Positions 1 to 7,568 of a stretch of 15,284 nucleotides of DNA are shown piece by piece. Below the pieces are notes generated by a model. It made no database searches. It was given only the letters and a program-made list of their open reading frames with translations, and had not been told where the DNA came from. The translations under genes were made by a program, and so were the position numbers. Origin of the DNA: an uncultured Dysosmobacter sp. Its GTDB lineage: Bacteria > Bacillota > Clostridia > Oscillospirales > Oscillospiraceae. Positions within the stretch are counted from its first letter, which is position 1; the number at the start of each line of letters is the position of its first letter. The DNA lies in assembly GCA_934504065.1 (NCBI GenBank), contig CAKSVQ010000043.1:1-15284 (forward strand). Reading direction: 5' to 3'.

Positions 1-1040
1 CTATCCGCTGCGTGATGTTCAAGGGTAGCGCCATGCGCCTGCGGTTTCGGCCGGAAAACGGCATGAAGGTGTTGGTGACGGGGCGGGTCGCCGTCTTCCC
101 CCGGGACGGCGCTTACCAGCTTTACTGCGCCTCCATGGCACCGGAGGGCGTGGGTGACCTTGCGGCGGCTTTCGAGCAGCTCAAGGCAAAGCTGTATGCC
201 GAGGGACTTTTCGACCGGGCGCATAAAAAGCCCCTGCCCGCGTACCCCCAGCGCATCGCCGTGGTGACCTCCTCTGCCGGGGCGGCCGTGCATGATATGA
301 TCCGCATCCTGCGCCGCCGCTATCCCATCGCAAAGGTCATCCTGCTGCCTGTGCGGGTGCAGGGGGCGGAAGCGCCGCCGGAGATCGTCGGGGCCATCCG
401 CTATGCGGACAAGTGGAAAATCGGCGACGTGATCATCACCGGGCGGGGCGGCGGCTCCATGGAGGACCTGTGGGCCTTTAACGACGAGCGGGTGGCCCGG
501 GCCATCTACGATTGTGAAACGCCTGTGATCTCCGCCGTGGGCCATGAGCCGGATGTGACCATTGCGGACTTCGTGGCCGATGCCCGTGCCAGCACCCCCT
601 CCAACGCGGCGGAGATCGCCGTGCCGGATCAGGTGGAGCTGCTGCGGTGGCTGCAAGGTGCACAGGAGCGCATGACGCAAAGCGAAACGGCCCGGCTGGA
701 GACATTGCGCAAACAACTGGAAACGCTGAAGGCCAAGCGGGTGCTGACCGACCAGACGGCTTATGTGCAGGATAAGCGGATGGAACTCATTCATGTGCAG
801 CAGCGGCTGGGTGATCTTTCATCCGGATTGCTGATGAAAAAGCGGCAGCAGTTTTCCGCCCTTGCGGCGGCGCTGGATGCCATGAGCCCGCTGAAGGTTC
901 TGGGCCGTGGATACGCCATGGTGCAAAGCGGGGCAGGCGCGGTGGTGAAGAGCGGCCGAGAGGTAACGGTCGGCCAGCAGGTCAGCGTTACGCTGGGAGA
1001 GGGCGGTTTTACCGCGGAAGTCAAGGAGGTACATACATGA
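1..1040 (+). CDS. xseA: Exodeoxyribonuclease VII large subunit, 5'-truncated by window edge
   Basis: Large subunit of exonuclease VII, which degrades single-stranded DNA from both ends to short oligonucleotides; it works in the cytoplasm with several copies of XseB. The gene enters from outside the window; the reading frame is open from base 3, so the GTG-ATG near base 12 is internal. The fragment lacks most of the N-terminal OB-fold and begins in its last strands (FRPENGMKVLVTGRV). The conserved catalytic core follows: VVTSSAGAAVHDM, then GRGGGSMEDLW from base 441, then VGHEPDVT from base 537 and the DARASTPSNAAE block. The last ~130 residues are rich in Q, E, K and L, as expected for the coiled-coil arm that carries XseB. 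The stop codon overlaps the xseB start (ATGA), which suggests translational coupling. Identification is secure. Confidence 0.97.
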   Translation, partial: IRCVMFKGSAMRLRFRPENGMKVLVTGRVAVFPRDGAYQLYCASMAPEGVGDLAAAFEQLKAKLYAEGLFDRAHKKPLPAYPQRIAVVTSSAGAAVHDMIRILRRRYPIAKVILLPVRVQGAEAPPEIVGAIRYADKWKIGDVIITGRGGGSMEDLWAFNDERVARAIYDCETPVISAVGHEPDVTIADFVADARASTPSNAAEIAVPDQVELLRWLQGAQERMTQSETARLETLRKQLETLKAKRVLTDQTAYVQDKRMELIHVQQRLGDLSSGLLMKKRQQFSALAAALDAMSPLKVLGRGYAMVQSGAGAVVKSGREVTVGQQVSVTLGEGGFTAEVKEVHT

Positions 1041-1273
1041 GCGCAAAGAAAGCGACGTTTGAGCAGCAGCTTGCCCGACTGGAAGAGATCGTGGCGGCGC
1101 TGGAAAAGGGAGATGCGCCGCTGGCGGACTCCCTTACCCTGTTTGAAGAGGGGACGAAGCTGATCTCGGCGTGCACCAAACAGCTTGATCAGGCAGAGCA
1201 GCAGGTGGTCAAGCTGATGAAAGGGGCAGATGGCGCTCCGGTGGAGCTGCCCTTTGCCGAAAAGGAGGAGTGA
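1037..1273 (+). CDS. xseB: Exodeoxyribonuclease VII small subunit
   Basis: Small, helical subunit of exonuclease VII that packs along the XseA coiled coil. The product is 78 residues, the usual family length, with the family pattern FEQQLARLEEIVAALEKGD near the N-terminus followed by LADSLTLFEEGTKL and a C-terminal helix (CTKQLDQAEQQV). The start ATG overlaps the xseA stop as ATGA and is preceded by a full AAGGAGGT Shine-Dalgarno site at 1023-1030, so the start is well fixed. The xseA-xseB-ispA order is common in Bacillota and proteobacteria. Confidence 0.97.
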   Translation: MSAKKATFEQQLARLEEIVAALEKGDAPLADSLTLFEEGTKLISACTKQLDQAEQQVVKLMKGADGAPVELPFAEKEE

Positions 1274-1279
1274 GCGGAC

Positions 1280-2158
1280 ATGGAAAAGCTGGAATTTGAA
1301 GCGCGGCAGCAGGAATACCGCCGCGCGGTGGAGAAATATTTAAACACGCTGTTTGCGGACAAGCCCCATTGGGACGATCTGTACGCTTCCATGCGGTATA
1401 GCTTACTGGCGGGGGGCAAGCGCATCCGCCCGGTGCTGACGCTGGAGTTTGCCCGCCTTTGCGGCATGGACTGGCACACGGCGCTGCCCGTTGCCTGTGC
1501 GCTGGAGCTGGTGCATACCTATTCCCTGATCCATGACGACCTGCCCTGCATGGATGACGATGATCTCCGCCGGGGAAAGCCCACCAACCACAAGGTATAC
1601 GGCGAGACCATGGCCGTTCTGGCGGGTGACGCCCTCCAGCCCGAGGCGTTCCGCCTGATTTTGACGGCCCCCGGCCTTGGCGACGGGCAGCGCTGCGTCT
1701 GCGCGCTGATTCTGGCGCAGGCTGCCGGAGCCGACGGCATGGTAGCAGGACAGGTGCTGGACACGCTCCACGCGCCGAAAACGGAGCAGGAGCTACAGGA
1801 GGTGGACCACCTTAAGACCGGGGCCATGATCGCCGGGTGCTGCAAGCTGGGCGTGGCCGCTGCCGGGGGCAGCGCGGAACAGCTGGCCGCTGCGGAGGAA
1901 TATGGCTATCAGCTGGGCCTTGCCTTCCAGATCCGGGACGATATGCTGGACGTGATCGGCAATGTGGACGAGTTCGGCAAGCCCATCGGCTCGGACCGGG
2001 AAGAGGGCAAGGTGACCTATGTGGATGTGCTGGGGCTGGAGGGCTGCGAGAAAAAGGTGCTGGAGTGCACCGCCGCGGCCAAGGCCGCTGCCGCCGGACT
2101 GGAAAGCGGCGGATTTTTGGAGCTGCTGGCGGACAGCCTTGCCCTGCGCAGTAAATAA
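1280..2158 (+). CDS. ispA: Polyprenyl synthetase, probably farnesyl diphosphate synthase
   Basis: Makes farnesyl diphosphate from isopentenyl diphosphate and allylic primers, supplying undecaprenyl phosphate and other isoprenoids; cytoplasmic. The 292-residue product is of normal length. GGKRIRPVL binds diphosphate, the first Asp-rich motif is DDLPCMDDDD (from about base 1536), and the second is QIRDDMLDVIG (from about base 1930). The two-residue insert in the first motif and the Tyr five residues upstream of it (YSLIHDD) match bacterial C15 synthases such as E. coli IspA, so FPP is the likely product. The C-terminus (LADSLALRSK) resembles the family's LAxYxxxRxK tail. An AAGGAGG site at 1262-1268 lies inside the xseB 3' end. 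The gene is last in its transcript: a terminator follows. It sits upstream of the isoprenoid gene dxs, separated by the OLE RNA and oapA. Confidence 0.95.
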   Translation: MEKLEFEARQQEYRRAVEKYLNTLFADKPHWDDLYASMRYSLLAGGKRIRPVLTLEFARLCGMDWHTALPVACALELVHTYSLIHDDLPCMDDDDLRRGKPTNHKVYGETMAVLAGDALQPEAFRLILTAPGLGDGQRCVCALILAQAAGADGMVAGQVLDTLHAPKTEQELQEVDHLKTGAMIAGCCKLGVAAAGGSAEQLAAAEEYGYQLGLAFQIRDDMLDVIGNVDEFGKPIGSDREEGKVTYVDVLGLEGCEKKVLECTAAAKAAAAGLESGGFLELLADSLALRSK

Positions 2159-2201
2159 ACGTACTTTTGCAGGAATGGCATAGCCATGTTTGCAAGAGAT
2201 T

Positions 2202-2235
2202 TGCCGGGAGGGGATGGCTCTTCCGGCATTTTTTT
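2202..2235 (+). terminator. Intrinsic terminator after ispA
   Basis: TGCCGGGAG (2202-2210) pairs with CTTCCGGCA (2220-2228), nine pairs including one G-U, around a 9-nt loop, followed directly by seven T residues (2229-2235). It would stop the xseA-xseB-ispA transcript before the OLE promoter. A second hairpin lies just upstream: TTGCA (2167-2171) with TGCAA (2191-2195), and inside it ATGGC (2175-2179) with GCCAT (2183-2187); it has no T-run. Confidence 0.85.
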
Positions 2236-2265
2236 AAAATTTTCATTTTGTATATACGGAATATG

Positions 2266-2294
2266 TTGTATATTTATGTGGGGTGTGCTATACT
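2266..2294 (+). promoter_or_regulatory. Sigma-A promoter for OLE RNA and the oapA-recN genes
   Basis: A -35 box TTGTAT (2266-2271) and a -10 box TATACT (2289-2294) are separated by exactly 17 nt, and a TGC directly before the -10 box makes it an extended -10. The surrounding DNA is AT-rich, unlike the flanking genes. Transcription would begin near 2301, which is also the first base of the long-range stem that closes the OLE RNA. This agreement supports both calls. Confidence 0.85.
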
Positions 2295-2300
2295 AAGCTT

Positions 2301-2953
2301 GCTAAGCGGCGGCGCAGTATTCTAGTCAGATCTGCCGTTTCCGAGGGAGGGCCTAAAAATCCTCTAAAGGGCACACCGATGAAACCTCTGGTGCCTGCTT
2401 GATACGCCCAGTGTTGGGTGGGTGCTGGGGGGAAGTGCGCCTCGCGCGCTTGCGGACTCAGGGCGATTTCCAATGGCATGGTTAACCCGACCCTGTTTCC
2501 GTGGAGACCCGCTCTTGTGCACAGACGTACTCCCAACGTGGTATTCCGGCCTGTGTACGAAGTGGATTATGAACCTGCAATGCGGTGCATCGGCCATATG
2601 GGCCGTAACGCTGTGTGCAGATGTAGCCTGCCTTGCGTGGGGCGGGTGAATGTGGGAACAACGCAGCGCCGCGCTCTGGCCAGAGTGCGGGCAGTGATCG
2701 CCCGCTGAAACCCGGTCTGCAAAAGAGGCTAAAGAAACGGACGGACTGAGGTGGAAATCACCTAGGCTGTTCATAGAGGCAGAAAAGGGATTGCAGTGCG
2801 GACTAAGTGGCAATCGGGTAGCGTGCGTTGGCAACAGCACGCCGCTGCGCCGAAGGGGGAACCGCCTCCATCGGCAACGAGAGGTGCGCAGCGGGGAAAA
2901 CCAACCCGTACCTAAGCCGTAAGATTTACCTTTTCCGCTGCCGCCGACTTAGC
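2301..2953 (+). ncRNA. ole: OLE RNA (ornate, large, extremophilic)
   Basis: Large structured noncoding RNA that in Bacillus (Alkalihalobacillus) halodurans forms a membrane-bound ribonucleoprotein with OapA and is needed for tolerance to stresses such as cold and short-chain alcohols. The ~650-nt gap has no convincing protein but is full of hairpins: 2370-2374/2391-2395, 2405-2410/2415-2420, 2434-2440/2444-2450, 2591-2595/2601-2605, 2687-2692/2700-2705, 2749-2753/2759-2763, 2821-2826/2837-2842 and 2845-2850/2886-2891. The ends close on each other: 2301-2313 pairs with 2940-2953, 13 bp with A2947 bulged. Length (~650 nt), position between ispA and oapA, and the downstream gene set all match the OLE locus. 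I also recognise OLE-like conserved stretches such as the one around 2368-2400. No terminator follows 2953, so the RNA is probably cut from, or left as the leader of, a longer transcript. Exact ends are inferred. Confidence 0.9.
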
Positions 2954-2989
2954 ATTTAAGACAATGACCTTCTTGATGGAGGAGTATTT

Positions 2990-3541
2990 TTGAAAAAAAC
3001 AAAAAAAGCAGAAAAGAAGAAAGAACCGTCCCACTACCGCTGGGCGGCCACTGTTTTTTTGCTGGCGGTGGTGCTGTCCGCCGCGCTGAGCCTTGCTTCC
3101 CAGTCTTTGCTGGGTTCGGCAGGTATCGCGGTGGCACTGGTGATCCTTGGGGTGTTTATCGGCCTTGGCATCGTGTTTGATATTCTGGGCGTGGCCGTCA
3201 CGGCGGCGGACCCCCGCCCCTTTCACTCCATGGCGGCCCACAAGGAAAAGGGCGCGAAGGAGGCGCTGAGTCTTCTGCGCAATGCCAGCCATGTTTCCAG
3301 CGTGTGCAACGATGTGGTGGGCGACATCTGCGGTATCGTCAGCGGCACCACCGGGGCGATCATCGTGGTGCGGCTGCAAACGGCGCTGGACGTGCACTCC
3401 GTGCTGATCTCGGTGGCTGTCACGGCGCTGGTATCCGGGCTGACCATCGGCGGCAAGGCGCTGGGAAAGACCTTTGCCATGAAACAGAGCACAAGGGTGG
3501 TATATCTGGCTGGGCGGTTTCTTCATATTTTCCGCCGCTGA
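2990..3541 (+). CDS. oapA: OLE-associated membrane protein OapA
   Basis: Membrane protein partner of OLE RNA; in B. halodurans OapA binds the RNA and brings it to the membrane. The 183-residue product has a very basic N-terminus (residues 1-12, mostly Lys) and about four hydrophobic segments (roughly 18-40, 45-70, 108-128 and 136-158), the expected topology and size (~20 kDa). A DxxxD motif (D108-VVG-D112), a conserved and functionally important feature of OapA, is present. The stretch KGAKEALSLL...VCNDVVGDICG resembles the membrane domain (CNNM/DUF21) of CorB/CorC-type Mg2+ proteins, which fits reported links of OLE to Mg2+. The start is TTG at 2990, chosen because GGAGGAG (2978-2984) lies 5 nt before it and no ATG fits. 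It lies 36 nt after the OLE closing stem and 15 nt before dxs. Confidence 0.9.
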   Translation: MKKTKKAEKKKEPSHYRWAATVFLLAVVLSAALSLASQSLLGSAGIAVALVILGVFIGLGIVFDILGVAVTAADPRPFHSMAAHKEKGAKEALSLLRNASHVSSVCNDVVGDICGIVSGTTGAIIVVRLQTALDVHSVLISVAVTALVSGLTIGGKALGKTFAMKQSTRVVYLAGRFLHIFRR

Positions 3542-3556
3542 GAGAAAGGCAAGCTT

Positions 3557-5416
3557 ATGATATTGGAAAGCATCCATTCTCCGGCAGACGTCAAGGCGCT
3601 GGACAAGGAACAGCTGCCTTGGCTCTGCCAGGAGCTTCGGGAGTTTTTAATAGAAAACGTTTCTAAAACTGGAGGACATCTGGCCTCCAATCTGGGGGCG
3701 GTGGAGCTGACCGTGGCCATCCACCGGGTCTTTGACACCGAACAGGACCGCCTGGTGTTCGATGTGGGGCACCAGTGCTATGTCCACAAGGCCCTTACCG
3801 GGCGGCAGGAGCTGTTTTCCACCCTGCGCCAGTTCGGCGGGCTGTCGGGCTTCCCCAAGCCCCGGGAGAGCGTGCACGATGCGTTCGTGGCGGGCCATGC
3901 GTCCAATTCCGTTTCCGTGGCGCTGGGCATGGCGCGGGCACGAACGCTGCAAAAAAAGGACTATCACGTGCTGGCCCTGATCGGCGACGGCGCCCTGACC
4001 GGTGGCCTTGCCTACGAGGGGCTCAACGACGCGGGGGCTTCTCACGAGCCGTTGATCGTGATTTTGAACGACAATGGGATGTCTATCAACCCCAACGTGG
4101 GGGCCATGCCGGGGCATCTGGCCCGGCTGCGCTCCAAGCCCGCGTATTACCACTTTAAAAAGTGGTACCGCAGTCTTTTCGGCAGCCATCCGGAAAAAAA
4201 CGCACTTTACCGTTTTAACCACCGGGTAAAGACGTCGTTGAAAAAGGCCATCTGGCCGGGCAGCACTTTTTTTGAGGATATGGGCTTTACCTACCTTGGT
4301 CCCATCGACGGGCATGACCTGCCCCGCCTTTGCGATGTGCTGCAATGGGCTAAAAATCTGGACGGCCCTGTGCTGGTCCATGTGAACACGGTAAAGGGCA
4401 AGGGCTATCCTTACGCCGAGCAGAATCCCGGCAAGTTCCACGGCGTGAACCCCTTCGACCCGGCGACCGGACTTGCCAGAAAGCCCTCGGGCGAAAGCTT
4501 TTCTTCGGTGTTCGGCAAGACGCTGTGCGATTGCGCGGCGAGAGACGCGCGGGTATGCGCCGTGACCGCCGCCATGGCGGACGGCACGGGCCTTTCCGCC
4601 TTTGCAAAGACGTTCCCGGAGCGATTTTTCGACGTGGCCATCGCGGAGGGACATGGTGTGTCTATGTCCGCGGGCCTTGCAAGTCAGGGTATGATCCCGG
4701 TGTTCGCCGTATATTCCACCTTTTTGCAGCGGGGCTACGACGAGCTGATCCACGATATTTCACTGGAGCGGCTCCATGTGGTGCTGGCGGTGGACCGGGC
4801 CGGGCTGGTGGGCGCGGACGGCGAGACCCACCACGGCTGCTTTGATGCGCTGTTCCTCTCGGAAATTCCCGGCTTCACCGTGCTGTGTCCCGCCAACTTC
4901 GCGGAGCTGCGCGCCATGCTGCGCAGGGCCCTCTTCATGTTGGACGGTCCGGTGGCGGTGCGCTATCCCCGGGGCGGAGAGGGCGCGCTGCGGGATGACA
5001 CGTCGGCAGAGCCCATTGTGTGTCTGCGGCAGGGCGGAGATGTGACGCTGGTCTCTTACGGGATGCAGGTCAACCACCTGCTGGAAGCGGCGGATATTTT
5101 GCAGCAGCAGGGCGTAGCGGCGGAGGTCGTGAAGTTCAACCGGATCGCTCCGCTGGAGGATGAAGAAGTCTGCGCCGCGCTGGGCGACAGAAAGCGGCTG
5201 CTGGTTTTGGAGGATTCCTTCGGGGCCGGATGCCTGGGGCAGCGCCTTGCGGCTATACTGGCCCGGCACAGCGCCGGACCGGAGGTCCTGATTTTGAAAA
5301 ATCTCGGCAAGACCTATGCCCCGGAGGGCAGCGTCGGCCAGCTGGAGCACAGCCGCGGACTGGACGCCGACGGCGTAGTGGAAGCGGTACAGGAGGCGAT
5401 CAAGCATGGCAAATAA
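3557..5416 (+). CDS. dxs: 1-deoxy-D-xylulose-5-phosphate synthase
   Basis: Thiamine-diphosphate enzyme that joins pyruvate and glyceraldehyde 3-phosphate, the first step of the MEP isoprenoid pathway; cytoplasmic dimer. At 619 residues it is full length. The product shows VGHQCYVHKALTGR (His72, matching the active-site His49 of E. coli DXS), the ThDP motif GDGALTGG (from residue 143) ending in N-D-N-G-M-S (from 171), the pyrimidine-domain motif AEGHG with the catalytic Glu at 364, and DRAGLVGADGETHHG (413-427). The usual family form of the Glu motif is AEQHA or AEEHA; here Gly replaces Gln/Glu and Ala. The C-terminal transketolase-like domain is intact. An AAAGG site at 3544-3548 precedes the ATG. 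It overlaps tlyA by 11 bp. Together with ispA across the OLE RNA, it makes this an isoprenoid-linked locus. Confidence 0.97.
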   Translation: MILESIHSPADVKALDKEQLPWLCQELREFLIENVSKTGGHLASNLGAVELTVAIHRVFDTEQDRLVFDVGHQCYVHKALTGRQELFSTLRQFGGLSGFPKPRESVHDAFVAGHASNSVSVALGMARARTLQKKDYHVLALIGDGALTGGLAYEGLNDAGASHEPLIVILNDNGMSINPNVGAMPGHLARLRSKPAYYHFKKWYRSLFGSHPEKNALYRFNHRVKTSLKKAIWPGSTFFEDMGFTYLGPIDGHDLPRLCDVLQWAKNLDGPVLVHVNTVKGKGYPYAEQNPGKFHGVNPFDPATGLARKPSGESFSSVFGKTLCDCAARDARVCAVTAAMADGTGLSAFAKTFPERFFDVAIAEGHGVSMSAGLASQGMIPVFAVYSTFLQRGYDELIHDISLERLHVVLAVDRAGLVGADGETHHGCFDALFLSEIPGFTVLCPANFAELRAMLRRALFMLDGPVAVRYPRGGEGALRDDTSAEPIVCLRQGGDVTLVSYGMQVNHLLEAADILQQQGVAAEVVKFNRIAPLEDEEVCAALGDRKRLLVLEDSFGAGCLGQRLAAILARHSAGPEVLILKNLGKTYAPEGSVGQLEHSRGLDADGVVEAVQEAIKHGK

Positions 5417-6227
5417 AACACGTCTGGACGTGCTGCTGGTAGAGCGCGGCTTGCAGGAGACCCGGCAGAAGGCGCAGGCCACCATCATGAGCGGGCTGGT
5501 GTTTGTGAACGGCCAACGGGTGGACAAGCCCGGAACGGCAGTGCCCAACGAGGCGGCGGTGGAGGTGCGCGGCAGTGCGTTGAAATACGTCAGCCGGGGG
5601 GGAGTGAAGCTGGAAAAGGCCATGGCCTCCTTCCCGGTTATGCTGGACGGGGCAATCTGCGGCGATATTGGCGCCTCCACCGGGGGCTTTACGGACTGCA
5701 TGCTGCAAAACGGCGCAGCGAAGGTATACGCCGTGGATGTGGGGTATGGCCAGCTTGCGTGGAAGCTGCGGGAAGACTCGCGGGTGGTGTGCATGGAGCG
5801 CACCAACGCCCGCTATCTCACCCATGAGCAGATCCCGGACGAGCTGGATTTTGCCTCCATCGATGTGAGCTTTATTTCCCTGAAGCTGATTTTGCCCGCC
5901 GTGTACGGACTTTTGAAAGAGGGCGGTCACGTGGCCTGCCTTGTGAAGCCGCAGTTTGAAGCGGGCAGGGAAAAGGTGGGCAAGAAAGGTGTCGTTCGGG
6001 ACCCGGCAGTGCATCTGGAGGTGCTGGAGCATTTCCTCGGCCACGCGGCGGAATCCGGCTTTGCCGTTTTGGGCCTGACCTATTCCCCCATCCGGGGGCC
6101 GGAGGGCAACATTGAATATCTGGGATATCTGGAAAAGAGCGGGGCCCCGGCTGCACAGCTGGACCTCGGGGCGCTGGTGGAGGAATCCCACCAGACGCTG
6201 AAAGAGCACGGGGAGGGCGCGGTATGA
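5406..6227 (+). CDS. tlyA: TlyA-family rRNA 2'-O-methyltransferase (S4 + FtsJ-like)
   Basis: Predicted S-adenosylmethionine-dependent methyltransferase of the TlyA/hemolysin A family; characterised members methylate 16S and/or 23S rRNA at cytidine 2'-OH. The 273-residue product has an N-terminal S4 RNA-binding domain (about 6-53, RLDVLLVERGL...SGLVFVNGQ), then KYVSRGGVKLEKA, the SAM-binding loop GDIGASTGGFTDC (from residue 86), AVDVGYGQLAWKLR, SIDVSFISLKL and the late motif KPQFEAGREKVGKKGVVRD, in family order. The start at 5406 lies within the dxs 3' end and the stop overlaps nadK as ATGA, so translation is probably coupled on both sides. A tlyA-nadK-argR-recN string is standard in Bacillota. 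The exact rRNA target cannot be read from the sequence. Confidence 0.93.
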   Translation: MANKTRLDVLLVERGLQETRQKAQATIMSGLVFVNGQRVDKPGTAVPNEAAVEVRGSALKYVSRGGVKLEKAMASFPVMLDGAICGDIGASTGGFTDCMLQNGAAKVYAVDVGYGQLAWKLREDSRVVCMERTNARYLTHEQIPDELDFASIDVSFISLKLILPAVYGLLKEGGHVACLVKPQFEAGREKVGKKGVVRDPAVHLEVLEHFLGHAAESGFAVLGLTYSPIRGPEGNIEYLGYLEKSGAPAAQLDLGALVEESHQTLKEHGEGAV

Positions 6228-7108
6228 GCCAGAAGAAGATCATCCTCTGCCCAAACCCCAACCGCGATCAGGGTATGCACACCACCAGAGCGGCAGAGAA
6301 AATCCTGCGGGAGCTTGGCTTACGGACAGTGGTCTGTTCCCCCTTCAAGGATCAGAAGGAGGGGGCCTTTGCGGACCTCGACGTGCGCCCGCTGCCGCAG
6401 GAGATGAAGGGCGCCGATCTGCTGGTGACCTTCGGCGGCGACGGAACGATTTTGCACCTTGCCAAGCTGGCGGCGCTGAATAAGCTCCCGGTGCTGGGCA
6501 TCAACATGGGCGGTCTGGGCTTCATTGCAGAGCTGGAGGCCGGAGAACTGGAGACCCTGCGCAGGCTGAAGAACTGGGACTTCCGCACGGAAAACCGCAT
6601 GATGCTGGATGTGTCCGTCCAGCGGGAGGGCAGGCAGATCTACACGAATCTGGGCCTGAACGACGCGGTGATCCGGGAGGGGCCCATCTCCCATGTCATT
6701 CACTTGAAAATTTCGTCGGACGGCCGCCACCTTGCGGACATCGCGGGCGACGGCGTGATTATTTCCACCCCCACTGGGTCCACGGCCTATTCCCTTTCCG
6801 CGGGCGGACCGGTGGTGGAACCTGTGGCGCAGACCATGGTGGTCTGCCCGATCTGCACCCACAATATGCGCTTTTCCTCGTATGTTCTCTCACCGGAGCA
6901 TGTGCTGACCGTGGAACTGGAGCGCAACGGCCGCAAGCCCGTGTATCTGTGTGTGGACGAGAGCAGGGCCTTTCCGCTGCGGGCGGACGATCAGGTGCTG
7001 GTGCGCCGCAGCAAGTATGCCATGAAGCTGGTGCGGCTGTCTGAAAAGAGCTTTTGCGAGGTTTTTGCCCAAAAAATGCTTCCGGGAGGTTTCAATTATG
7101 AAAAATGA
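6224..7108 (+). CDS. nadK: NAD kinase
   Basis: ATP-dependent NAD+ kinase that makes NADP+; cytoplasmic. The 294-residue product carries the diagnostic GGDGT motif (71-75) followed by LGINMGGLGFIAEL, the NDAVI block (146-150) and the STPTGSTAYSLSAGGP NAD-binding loop (181-196). Length is normal. The ATG overlaps the tlyA stop by four bases, and the 3' end overlaps argR by 11 bp. A GGGAGGT ribosome site for argR (7084-7090) is embedded in its last codons. Identification is secure. Confidence 0.97.
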   Translation: MSQKKIILCPNPNRDQGMHTTRAAEKILRELGLRTVVCSPFKDQKEGAFADLDVRPLPQEMKGADLLVTFGGDGTILHLAKLAALNKLPVLGINMGGLGFIAELEAGELETLRRLKNWDFRTENRMMLDVSVQREGRQIYTNLGLNDAVIREGPISHVIHLKISSDGRHLADIAGDGVIISTPTGSTAYSLSAGGPVVEPVAQTMVVCPICTHNMRFSSYVLSPEHVLTVELERNGRKPVYLCVDESRAFPLRADDQVLVRRSKYAMKLVRLSEKSFCEVFAQKMLPGGFNYEK

Positions 7109-7547
7109 CCGTCAAACCCTGATCCTTGAGATCATTTCTCAGGAGAATATTGAAACGCAGGAGCAGCTGCTCTCCCGTTTGCAGGAGCGGGGCATCACCA
7201 GTACGCAGGCCACCATTTCCCGGGACATCAAGCAGATGCACCTGATCAAAGAGCCTGTGGGGCAGGGCGTTTATAAATACGCGGTCTCCGGCAACCGGAC
7301 GAAGCTGAATTTTGCGGAAAAGCTGCGCACCATCTTCCGCGAGAGCATCACCAGCATCGCCTTTGCCCAGAACATCGTGGTCATCAAGACCATGCCGGGG
7401 CTGGCCAGCGCGGCCTGCTCCGCTTTGGATAATATGGACATTACCTATATGGTCGGCTCTCTGGCGGGGGACGACACCGCGTTTTTGCTGATGCAGGACA
7501 CGGAGTCTGCTGCCGCGTTCTGTGAAGAGATCAAAGAGATGCTGTAA
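7098..7547 (+). CDS. argR: Arginine repressor ArgR/AhrC
   Basis: Arginine-responsive DNA-binding regulator of arginine synthesis and breakdown; hexameric when arginine is bound. From the ATG at 7098 the product is 149 residues, the normal family size. It has an N-terminal winged helix-turn-helix with TQATISRDI (from residue 36) and a C-terminal arginine-binding/oligomerisation domain with TMPGLASA (98-105) and the GDDT motif (124-127). I chose 7098 over an in-frame ATG at 7065 because GGGAGGT (7084-7090) lies 7 nt upstream and the protein then begins in the family style MKNDRQ. It overlaps the nadK 3' end. No ARG-box-like operator was recognised in this window, so its targets presumably lie elsewhere. 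Confidence 0.95.
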   Translation: MKNDRQTLILEIISQENIETQEQLLSRLQERGITSTQATISRDIKQMHLIKEPVGQGVYKYAVSGNRTKLNFAEKLRTIFRESITSIAFAQNIVVIKTMPGLASAACSALDNMDITYMVGSLAGDDTAFLLMQDTESAAAFCEEIKEML

Positions 7548-7568
7548 GCGGCGAGGGGCGTGATTGCC

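Noticed and set aside
2167..2195. The hairpin upstream of the ispA terminator as a separate regulatory RNA
   Set aside because: It is short, lies in the ispA 3' untranslated region and has no T-run; it is best seen as part of the termination region.
2418..2708. A 96-codon + strand open frame, and similar frames on both strands, inside the OLE region
   Set aside because: No ribosome-binding site or recognisable family, composition follows RNA structure, and the interval is explained by the OLE RNA.
2301..2953. RNase P RNA, tmRNA or a group II intron as the identity of the large RNA
   Set aside because: I saw no RNase P universal core, tRNA-like ends or group II domain V, and the neighbours (ispA, oapA, dxs) specifically match OLE.
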